Assembly: GCA_936432065.2 (NCBI GenBank)
Contig: OW386289.2
Location: 91,447,736-91,511,735 of the forward strand
Direction of reading: 5' to 3'
Source of the DNA: Rutpela maculata
Taxonomy: Eukaryota; Arthropoda; Insecta; Coleoptera; Cerambycidae
DNA: 64,000 nucleotides
Shown: positions 55,086-64,000 of the stretch, piece by piece
How positions within the stretch are numbered: the stretch's first letter is position 1
Layout of the letters: each line of letters opens with the position of its first letter
Position numbers and translations under genes: made by a program
The notes under the pieces: generated by a model
Told to the model about the DNA's origin: nothing
The model's database searches: none
What the model saw: only the letters and a program-made list of their open reading frames with translations

Positions 55086-55990
55086 TTTAAAAATGTTCAA
55101 TTTTACTTGTAGTTAATACTTCCAATGGGTAGACATCAAGCATGGACATATGCGGATAGTAACTTTATGGAAACCACCATATAAAGTCTAATTATGGTAA
55201 CTCCACAGGATCCAAGATGTGTATAAACAGTTGGAGTTATTACTAAGGGAGTTAATTTTATCAAATTTGCATACATGCCACAACTTAACATTCACTGAAC
55301 ATTTTGTGGATGTCTGTGCATAGATCTAAATATTAATACCCATGAAATACCCTTACAGAAAGCACTACACTGTCTTTTTCTTCAAATATTAATAGAATGC
55401 AAATGATATTATGTTAGAAACGCTGCGATGCATAAAATTTACTTGTTTTGACATAATTCCCATTGAAGTTTATTTGTACGGGACAACGTTACACTAGTTC
55501 AATTCCTTACTGACATGCTTCTGACATTTTTGATTGACGAAATGCCAGTTGGATAACTGCGCTAGTCTTACTAGACGAGGGATACCTAATAAAGGTCACG
55601 TACAAATTTATTAATGCAGAATTGTGAATTGTTTTACTAACAGGTTTCCGTACTGTCGTACCTGGTCTCGTTGTTTCTATTTGCCTTTTACCGGTTCCGA
55701 TAGTGTATAAGTAAACAGTTCATTAGACTGAATAAATAGCTGGATTCTATTCAATTAAAAATCGCCTTGGGAGCATTCAGCATTAGTATTAATAAAATCA
55801 AATATATTTATTATCATATAAAATGATCTTACAGATTTTATCTATTTTTTATATGCTGTTAGAAACAATAATAACCGGTTGACAACATTTTTCACTTATC
55901 AAATTCTTCGTTGTGAAAAATCACTTAATTATTATAATCCCAGGGTCTAACGTGGGGCAACTGTAAAATTCTCGTGTTAGGACCTCGATT
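55086..55990. other. No gene seen
   Basis: AT-rich non-coding sequence. Confidence 0.35.
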
Positions 55991-56068
55991 CACCAAAGCA
56001 AAATAGAGTTGCTTTGGTGGATTTGTGGTTTCTACCACAATTTCCTGGCGTCAGAGAGACCACCAGGT
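55991..56068. repeat. Cluster of three small hairpins
   Basis: CACCAAAGCAA / TTGCTTTGGTG (55991-56019), GTGGT / ACCAC (56026-56039) and GACC / GGTC (about 56059-56070) follow one another. The first has a perfect 11-bp stem. Confidence 0.6.
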
Positions 56069-57166
56069 CGGCAGTTCTCGTACGGGTTTTTTCGTTTAGC
56101 TTTTCACCCATGTCAACAGCCAAAATTTATTCAGTACTACAACTAGTAACTAGTTCTAAGTTTTATATCTCGTTTTATATGTATTAGTTTTAGGTCCATG
56201 TGAGCAGCATTATTTTTAAATATATTATTAATTTTAAACCCACGCTAGGTGGGGCTAGGTTTCGGGGAGGCGGATATGTATTCCAGAATGTTAATACATT
56301 TTATCTGCATGCCTTGCAATCCAGAAAACTGTGTGTTCGAAACACATACAGGTTGTACATAGTGTTTTTTTTAACTTTTTTTATATATATTTATTTTTAT
56401 ACTAACGAGTATTTCACCAACAAAGTTGGTATCACAAGATTAAGGATAACCAAGAACTAACATTATTTACAAGAAAACTGCAAAGAGTATTCAGGATCTA
56501 TTGTTTACTCTAGTTTACTTTTTAAAATATACAATAATTCACTCGATGAAAACAGGACCTACAAGCACATACAATTGAGAAAAATTTTGTACCACCGTGG
56601 CCCACCAGATGTCGTACCATCACACGTAAATTCCAACACTACATAGAATTAAATACACTTTCCAGAAGGTATGGGATAGCTCCACATAGTGCCTCAGGCA
56701 AGCAAAACAAAGTATTCATTATGGCGGGCAATTCAAACGGTTACCCAACCATACTTTCCGTTATCTGATCCATACAAGCAAGGACAGCTTTTTTTCATTC
56801 ACACATTTGCATTTCTATAGTTTCGCGTGTAAGAAGTGATTTTACAGCAAAACCGATAGCATATGGATGGCCCATTTATCCGAGACAAATCCAGTCAGAT
56901 TTTTTCTCTGCCTGTCTTCGTGTTAGGTAATATTTTTCTCTTTTCTGTTAACATAAAGTTCTTTTTTTAATGTCTTGTCTCCTATGCAGTTTTCAATAAC
57001 GATTTCAATGAGTCTAAAAAAAATTTATACGCCAAACCTCACTTAATTGGATGCACCCTGTATATATATTACTACAGATCTGTACTTCTACACATAAAGT
57101 TCTTGTGGTTCGTAGTTTACAGAAGCTTTTACAGGACTGTACTTTTAAAGGTACAGCTTTTATATA
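56069..57166. other. No gene seen; one lone TIR-like end
   Basis: No coding support. GATGCACCCTGTATA at 57050-57064 is an inverted ACAGGGTG-type element end without a partner. A T-arm-like GTGTGTTCGAAACACAT at 56330-56346 is not part of a convincing tRNA. Confidence 0.4.
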
Positions 57167-57557
57167 CAGTAATGTCCGTTTATAATGAACCTCAAGGGAC
57201 CTACAAAAAAGGTTCGATGTTAGCAAAGTTCTTTATAAATGGTGAGTTAAAGAAATCGCCATTATTTTCAGTAAGTAACATTTTTTATTTTTTTTACACA
57301 AAAGAAATATTGTGGACATTTTTTACCGGGTTATTGCGAGAGGTTTTTTATTTATCGGCTAATTAGTTCGTTAAAACCGGAAATAATATATACAGAATGA
57401 TGTTCGTTTTACCCGAAAGTTGGCTCATTGTAAGCAGGTTCGTTATTTGCGAAAAAAATAGCATACTTCGTATGGGACTTTAGTTCGTACCTTTGAGAAT
57501 GGTTCGTTTTAATCGAAATATCGCTATAACCGGGTTCGTAATAACCGAGCCAGACTA
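57167..57557. mobile_element. pogo/Tigger-like MITE, 391 bp
   Basis: The left end CAGTAATGTCCGTTTATAAT, GAACCTCAAGGGACC and the right end, read inward, TAGTCTGGCTCGGTTATTAC are imperfect inverted copies flanked by TA. Internal words GTTCGTTTTAxxCGA and GGTTCGTTATTTGCGA repeat several times. Ends starting CAGT and GTTCGTTATAACCG-type words are typical of pogo-like elements. No ORF. Confidence 0.65.
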
Positions 57558-60500
57558 TAATTTTATAAAAGACGTACTTCCACAGGAATTGCTTTTCGTG
57601 TGTATAGTATACATCTACAAGTACTGCTTTTTACAGATCTATATAGATTGAGTAGCAGAAAGTAGGCTTAAATTTCGTGCCATAATGAACGCCGTGTTTT
57701 GATTGGATATAGGGCGTGGCTTAAATGGAGCGGTGGGGTGGCCCTCGAAGGATTGCGAACGTTCTATTGCTATCTAAAAATGTAGTATATTAACTCATTT
57801 TTTGGCTGTACAAGTCCAGAATAAATGACTTAAGTTTCCATATGCTGAGACAAATCCAATCAGATTAGATATAGAAATGTTTTTTAAATACGTCTACTAA
57901 AATACCAATGGGATATTAAGTGAGTGAGAGCCAGTCCTGATATTGTTTAGGTATTGAATGAAATTATTTTAAATTGATGAACCTATTCATTGTTTCTAGT
58001 TGTAAGAGGCTGCTTTTAATCCCTGTTTTTTAATGAATTCGTGGATACGTGGGTCGATTTTAATTCAAATGTGTCAGATTGATGTAGACATAATAAAACA
58101 ATTAATAATCACGTAGGTTTGACAAACAAACAAAAACCAATGCGTTGCTAAGGATCATGGAACTTTTAATTTAAATTTAACGATTCTTAAAGAACTGAAT
58201 TTATAACATCAAAATCCTCTTTACCAACTCCGAATTCTTAGAAATTAAAAAGACCACTCGTACTGTCATAATAATTGGGCCATCAAATCAAGATTTGCTC
58301 TTTGCCCTTAGAAACACTTACTTCCTCGCTTAAATTAAAACTTTTTAAACCAGCACTGAATAAATTTTCTTTAAACCATTCATTTACAAAATTGAAACAT
58401 TTTACAGATTTCTTTTCTGGCAAATAAAATGAATAATAAAAAGAGGAGGCTCCCAATTCGATCCGTATGTGTTTTTTTATCATATTTGTTAGTTAACTTA
58501 GCTAACTAGACATTGAATAAATTTGAATATTCTCCGCATTCTATAAAACATTTATAGTACGTCAGGTACACCAAAGAAAGCTGCACTTTTTGATTGGGAT
58601 GTGCCACTTTCTGTGGTCATAGTTGATGTCAAAAGGTAACTTTTGAGATAGTGTAACATAATTTCTTCGCTGTTCAATAAATTTTTAATTTTCATTAAAT
58701 GTTTGAGATTCTTACTGCACTTTATGTTATTTAAAGAAAAAATGTTACTACCCCAGTAGCTCAGAGACTCGGCAGATGAGTCATGGGTAAGAAAACACTT
58801 TACAAATAGTTTTACGTGTTTGGTAGATAGAAATTAATAAATGATAGATGTTTTAATAATTTTTCTTAAAGAGATGTTAATTTGACTTATATAAAGATAA
58901 TTTTCCTAGAAAAGCGGGACGCCAATCTTTCTATATTTGTAATTTACACTAAAATTGAAGTTTGATTACAAGAAAGATAAACTAATCAAAATTTAAAGTA
59001 AAAATTAAATTAGTACCTTTAAATATTACTAAAAGATGTTCAACTTTCTATTAAAGATTAAATAATTAATTCAGTAGATCATATCTAAATACTTAGTTTG
59101 TATAGTTTGGTTTGTATCAAAATACCTCGCAAAATACCTGAAATAAGTGGACAATGTGATTATAAAATTGATTTTATTATAAATCAATCAAACTAGGTGT
59201 GTTTTTATTAGAAAACGACTAAACTGAGTCCTTAATATTAAACGAAGTTATATACAAAGAAGAAATCGAGTGGACAATAATATGTTATATAGATATTACT
59301 TAAAATATAGTCTAAAACATGAACTGACAATATGGTGTTTAAAGGTCAAAATTTATTATATAAATATACGTTTCGTAGAAATTGTGATCACAAAGTCTTT
59401 ACAGAACTTTTTATATATTTGATTTTAATCAGACGTTACGCCGATAATTTATACCTTAATAAAAATAGAAAATATTAACTGTTCGTTGAAACATGTTAAG
59501 AATAAAATTGAAAATGGAAATAGTTTTTTTTTTAAATATTTGCAACATGATACTTTAAAGAACTCTAAAAAAATGTTAAAGCATAAAAATATGAGGTATT
59601 TATAAAAAAACATTAAATAAAAATTTTATTTGCGACACTTATCTGGAATTTTCTGTGAATGAAGGTAGTGACTCCAAGTAAGGGATGATGATGGTGAAAT
59701 CCAATCCACAGTGACGTAATCGTTGATTTATAGATGAGCCCGAGATTAAGTTAAGAAGTTCCCAGTACCATATTCGACGCTTCCAGAAATTCCATAAGAA
59801 CAAATCCCAACTATCCTACCATATTATCGTCGCGTCCTCCGTAAAGAGTTGTTCTAGACTAATAGATACATTTTTATCTTCTAATTATGTAGAAGAGAAG
59901 AAAGATAACCCCATGGGATGGTTAAAAAAAATTAATGTTTCCAACCCAAAATTTAATATGACGTTAAAAAGATTGCATATCTACGATGTGCATCTCAAAA
60001 TTGATAAAACTTGCTTCAAATTTAGAAGATTTGCATTTTTATAATAAAAACTTGCATCCAAAACTAAAAATTTGCATCCAATACTAAAACCCTGGAAAGA
60101 AATGAAGTGTAAGCGTGACTAGCTGTAAAATGGCCGCTGCCAAATCTAAGTTACAAAAAAAATTATTTCTTTATAAATTACTTACGGATTAAACCGGTGA
60201 AAATAATTAGGCCTGCTTCATGTTTAAGAAGAGGGACCTTTCGATGTTGAAGTCTTTAAGGAGAAATTTAATGAAGATACATCATTTTTCAAAAGTTTAG
60301 CGAGCAATCGAAATTCTAAACTTCAAGTAACGGAAAACTAATCGTTCTGATTTCCCTTTCATCGCATTCAAATCGTATCGTCTCTTTACCCTCTCCACTC
60401 TTAAAGTTAAGTTAGAACATCCAGCTACCTTGAATACAGTTTAGACGTAACTCTGGTTGCATACCGTTGTGTTTGTTTAAGATGTAAATTTTAGAAATAT

Positions 60501-61020
60501 ATTCAAATCTACCGCGGACATTCACGCTTGAGTAAAAATATTTTATAATTTATGAGGCGGCAATATGCCTGCTACAATAGGGAGCCACTTGAAAATCAGT
60601 GCAGGTCACCAAAATGGCGGCCATTAGCCATACTATTTTTTTTAATCTTAGCTCCGAATGGTCCGATCTATTTTCGTTTTTTTTTTGTTTGAAAGCTCTT
60701 GTAAAGAGGACACTTTTTTGTCCCTATACATTTATCTATACATCTTAAGGGTTTTGCGCAATTTTCAAAAACCTGAGAATTTCACTTTTCTCACAAATTT
60801 CATTGATAAGTAAGTTTTAACTGTGCTCAATATCCATTTTTTCTCCACAAAAAAAAGTTTATGTATATGGTGTTCCGTATATGTCAACAGAGACTTGTTT
60901 TCAGAAACAATAGTGATTTTAATTATTTTGAAAACATTTATTACATTAAGTAAAAAAAAATTTACAAACAAAAAATTACTAAATACTAAGAAATATTCAT
61001 GTAAGTGAACTATCTCTATA
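57558..61020. other. No gene seen
   Basis: Long non-coding AT-rich stretch. AAAATGGCCGCTGCCAAATC (60127) and CAAAATGGCGGCCATTAGCC (60611) are isolated C/G-rich motifs. 58550-58640 and 59640-59880 are locally G+C-richer but show no open frame or domain. Confidence 0.4.
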
Positions 61021-61026
61021 GAGCTT

Positions 61027-61998
61027 TTACGACTCTAGAGCATCCAGAGCAACTACAGAGCAACTACACTTAACTAATTCTCTGCAGGCTGTCATAAAAG
61101 AAGGAAGAGAAGACCAGATCGGCGTCCACTCCCCATCAACCATGGTCCATCCCCTGGCCCTGAAATGTTGTCCATCACTGAGCATGCACGGCCCCAAATT
61201 TGTCCGGCCTGGTATCCTGAACGAAGACAATGCTGCCTTAGTACCTCTTTTGTTGGTGGCAGACTTTGTAGACTGCGACTTTTTGAAGCAAAGAGAAGCT
61301 TTCTAACATGATTGACTGAGTCTTCTGCGTCTTTGTAGTAAAACAAAACAGTAAACTTCTCCAGAACTTGAAAGGCTCGTCAGAAATAGACTGTTGTGGT
61401 ATAGAGATAGCTTGGAAGGCTTCAGCAGCTTCAGGAAATAATTTTCACACTTTCCAGGCAGTCGGTTCCCTTTCATTGCAAATGATGACGTTACATCTGA
61501 TCCAGTGAATGCATGGAATCCTCTCAATGCAATAGCACAGAAGAAGAAACAATCAGAATATAAAGTCGGCAAAAATCCTTTGATGTTGTTGTAAATTTCC
61601 ACCATACTTTTGTTGGGAGAGTTCAGGACAGTACTTAATATTTTTACCTCTTTTAGGAACGGCCCGGTAGAGAATCAGACAACCTGTGAAACATTAGATG
61701 AAGACAAATAATATTTGTTTTAGATTGTCAATATTTCTTAACTAGTTAGGCGGCATCATGATACAAACTGTACCACGAGGCGAGATCACACCACACGCCA
61801 TTTATCGCAGACGATCCAGTTACAGAAGAAATCCGTGATCCGGGCCTGGCACAATTTTGTACAATTCCGTCCGAGATTGTCAGTGCGCGATGTAGATGCG
61901 TGAACTTTTCCCGCCAATGAGAGACTGTATTCTGATTGTTTCTTCTTCTGTGGCAATAGCTTTAAGTTCACCCATACTTTCAAACATGGCATTAATGC
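61027..61998 (-). pseudogene. Relic of GCDTTS-block (XPG/FEN-like) TE protein, copy 2
   Basis: Minus-strand relic of the same family as 6078-6440, better preserved but split over three frames. Frame one (61605-61303): LRGFHAFTGSDVTSSFA, the GCDTTS block with Cys changed to Ser and the Asp retained. Frame two (from about 61375 to 61092): QVLEKFTVLFYYKDAED, VNHVRKLLFASKSR, SLPPTKEVLRQHCLRSGYQ, AGQIWG. Frame three (61230-61027): GWTMVDGEWTPIWSSLPSFM, ACRELVKCSC. These follow the family order: nuclease-like block, LPPT-helix, GW-WxPxW and a terminal Cys cluster, here lost. Further upstream, IATEEETIRIQSLIGGK near 61950 may belong to it. At least two frameshifts make it a pseudogene. A transposon origin is likely but not proven; no TIRs were found. 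Confidence 0.65.
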
Positions 61999-62600
61999 TC
62001 ATGTATCACTGACCCTTCCCAGTACCAAAGAGAATTCACATCTCTTGAAGTCCCGCAGTTTTGAGAACGTGAAAGAAAGATATTGCCAAAACAACTACAT
62101 CAGTATCTACTGTGCAAATAAATAAATAATTCACAAATCATCAAATTACAAAAGGAACTCCGAAAAATTAAAAAATATATATTTTTTTAAATGCGCAGAG
62201 ATAAATGAGATAAATGTGACATCATTCATAAAATATACCCCACTTGACAGGTAATCAACTTTAAAGCACCTTAAATTTTGTAAAATATAATTCAATAAAA
62301 CTCTAAACCAACTGTTAAATAGACCATTTAATTCTTACCTAAACCCTGAAATTTTTATATTTCTATGCCTTTCAATTTTTGCATAATAAAATTGGTTGTA
62401 GTCAAAATATCAAAGAAATGCTATGTAACTATGCCAAAGTTGTATCTTCACAGCGTACTATTAAGTTAAATGGAAATCAGGTTTATTACAACAATGCGTT
62501 TTTATGTACACCGCAATATTTAGTTTTATCATTAAACAAGCAAATTTGATCAATATATTTTTTTTCATTAGGTTTTACTGCAATCAATGTAACAACTTTT
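61999..62600. other. No gene seen
   Basis: AT-rich; nothing recognisable. Confidence 0.35.
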
Positions 62601-63025
62601 CGTCCACTGCGTTACTTCCACTGTGTTACCTACCAATATAATTTAAAAAATATCCAGTAGATGGCGAAACATTAACAGAATCTTAAGAAAAACCGTTAAG
62701 TTTTGAATTGGGCATTTATTTTATTTGAGAGGTTAGTCTTGTTCAACCCATACGTGAGTCAGTGTTGTCGGTGTCGATTTGTAATAATTGTTTGTCCGCT
62801 GTGTTACCCTAAATCCAGGTAGGTCTTATTTCATTTATCTAAATGTAAATCATGTTTTTAATATGAAATAAATAGACAAAAACATAGTACATCTTAAAAT
62901 TTGCATAATTTGTCATTTCCACTGTACACATGGATTTTGAGGTTACTTTGTCCACTGTGTTACTAGTCCACTGCGTTACTTTTTAGAAAGTCACGCAGGG
63001 GACTGACAGTAACGCAGCGGACAAA
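62601..63025. repeat. Cluster of TTGTCCACTGTGTTAC-type motifs
   Basis: Copies at about 62601, 62618, 62792, 62948 and 62966 on the plus strand, and an inverted one (CAGTAACGCAGCGGACAAA) at 63006-63024. Another plus-strand variant, TTGTCCCCTATGTTACTT, lies at 63981-63998, on the other side of the coding relic. Such clusters next to a TE-like gene resemble transposase-binding subterminal repeats. Confidence 0.7.
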
Positions 63026-63089
63026 AAGGGAAGTTTAGCTCATTAAACAGCAAAAAAAGGTTATATAACTTTATTTTAGATCGAGGAAA

Positions 63090-63553
63090 ATGCCTTTAAC
63101 AGCTCCTGAAAAGCAGCGGCGTTCGCGTTACCGAAAAAAATTAAAAAGAAATGTGGAGAAGGCAGAAGAAAGCAAACAAAAGGCTAGTGCGCGATATCAT
63201 GAATAAAAAACCGATTAATAAATGATACTTCTGAAAGGGAAAAGAGGCGAACAAGAAGAATGTGGCGTATACAGAAAAATCAACAGAGAATCATGCAGAA
63301 TACTTTGATGTGTGCGAATGAAAATACCCCTCCCCTGTCCCAGATCTATCGGCTGAAGATGAGGCAGTAAATCAAAATAAAAGAAATTCAACTCGTGGAC
63401 GCAAGAAGCTTCGCCGAGATATATTTGGAAAATAAGAAACTAAAAATTAGAAACGAACAGTTGGAGAAAAAAGTTAATAAATGTAAAGTGAGGTTATTTA
63501 GGGTGAAAAGCAAGCAATCTCAAAATCTATTGCCACTGGAACATTTTTATTGA
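63090..63553 (+). pseudogene. Relic of a basic/coiled-coil TE-associated protein
   Basis: Opens with ATG just after a TTATTTTAG acceptor-like site: MPLTAPEKQRRSRYRKKLKR, with a stop after about 35 codons. The frame then shifts: TSEREKRRTRRMWRIQKNQQ, then NENTPPLSQIYR; another frame gives STRGRKKLRRD; a last one gives NKKLKIRNEQLEKKVNKCKV and a TGA at 63551. This order (TPAEKQRRYR start, basic RxxWR helix, TPP.SP linker, GRK.RRD, leucine-type coiled coil) matches the N-terminal part of a family of uncharacterised animal proteins that I associate with transposable elements. At least three frame breaks make it non-functional. No catalytic part is visible before the window ends. The family function is unknown to me. 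Confidence 0.55.
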
Positions 63554-64000
63554 TCCAAATTTCGGCTGCCAAAAAAAAAATAGCACGCAGTATAGATATG
63601 TAGGAGTTGCTTAAAGTGAAGTGGATGAAGATGAAGATGATGGATAGATAAAAGTTATGTTCTTAATAGCGATTGATTCCAATACAAACAAATTTCGAAT
63701 GGACAAAGAGGATATTTCATACTTTTGAGCAAGTTTTAAAAGTCCTTAAAACTCCGGTTTTAAAAACCAATGGCAATCGAATCTATTATAAATTCGATAC
63801 CTCAGTTGATATTTTTGAAAAATAAAGTATTAGTTTGCTATATGTATCTAAAAGGTTTATTTATCTATTACAAGTTTCCTTAAAGTTTAAATATGTTTTT
63901 AGAGGCGTACATTGTTTTTGTTAAGAATACCATTTTATTAAATATGTTTTGTTGCAAGATGTTTTTATTTAATGCCTCGATTGTCCCCTATGTTACTTCT
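63554..64000. other. AT-rich sequence to the window end
   Basis: No gene. It includes the distal TTGTCCCC motif at 63981. If the motif cluster marks element ends, the right end lies just here or beyond the window. Confidence 0.4.

Noticed and set aside
56280..56360. Possible tRNA or tRNA-SINE (T-arm GTGTGTTCGAAACACAT)
   Set aside because: The T-arm folds, but I could not find a matching anticodon arm, D arm or acceptor stem.
58750..58800. tRNA-like CCAGTAGCTCAGAGACTCGG
   Set aside because: Resembles a tRNA A box, but no B box (GGTTCGAxTCC) follows at the right distance and no cloverleaf forms.

Overview
This is AT-rich eukaryotic DNA made almost entirely of transposable elements (TEs) and repeats, most probably intergenic or intronic sequence from an arthropod, very likely an insect. 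The evidence is the TE mix: hAT, PIF/Harbinger, Tc1/mariner and pogo-like elements, many short TIR elements, Jockey/CR1-type non-LTR reverse-transcriptase fragments, 'ACAGGGTG' element ends, and no long host exon. I see no rRNA or tRNA gene and no prokaryotic gene organisation. I found no confident host gene. Only one protein-coding gene looks intact: a two-exon hAT transposase.

Layout. 0-8 kb: dispersed repeats, a GC-rich minisatellite, two reverse-transcriptase scraps and a relic of a GCDTTS-block (XPG-nuclease-like) protein. 8-12 kb: a palindromic MITE, a 0.9-kb element with an 8-bp target-site duplication (TSD), a TA-flanked MITE, another RT relic and a mariner-like relic. 12.8-15 kb: the 3' part of a non-LTR ORF whose tail forms a long inverted repeat of about 0.56 kb per arm. 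16.5-18.2 kb: a 1.6-kb TIR element carrying a nested palindromic MITE. 18.46-22.15 kb: an internally deleted Harbinger element (TSD TAA) split by a 3.03-kb hAT element (TSD GTACTACA). 22-31 kb: mostly unremarkable AT-rich DNA with dispersed repeats.

31.5-44.6 kb is the most striking part. An 11.08-kb foldback-like element (32262-43342) has inverted arms of 4.1 and 2.9 kb built from alternating tandem monomers of about 142 bp. It ends in matching termini and is flanked by a perfect 9-bp TSD (GACATCTTT). It sits inside a non-LTR retrotransposon, which sits inside a palindromic MITE, which itself lies within sequence of a further repeat family.

45-47.6 kb: a 1.64-kb Tc1-like element with a broken transposase, invaded by a 5S-rRNA-derived SINE. 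48-61 kb: mostly non-coding, with a compound inverted repeat (51.7-52.6 kb), short tandem repeats and a pogo-like MITE. 61.0-62.0 kb: a second relic of the GCDTTS-block family. 62.6-64 kb: a degraded basic/coiled-coil protein relic surrounded by repeated TTGTCCACTGTGTTAC-type motifs, probably one end of a transposon running off the window.

The genes do not form a pathway. The window is a layered record of insertions, several of which can be put in order by nesting. All family names rest on motif recognition by eye; no database search or alignment program was run.
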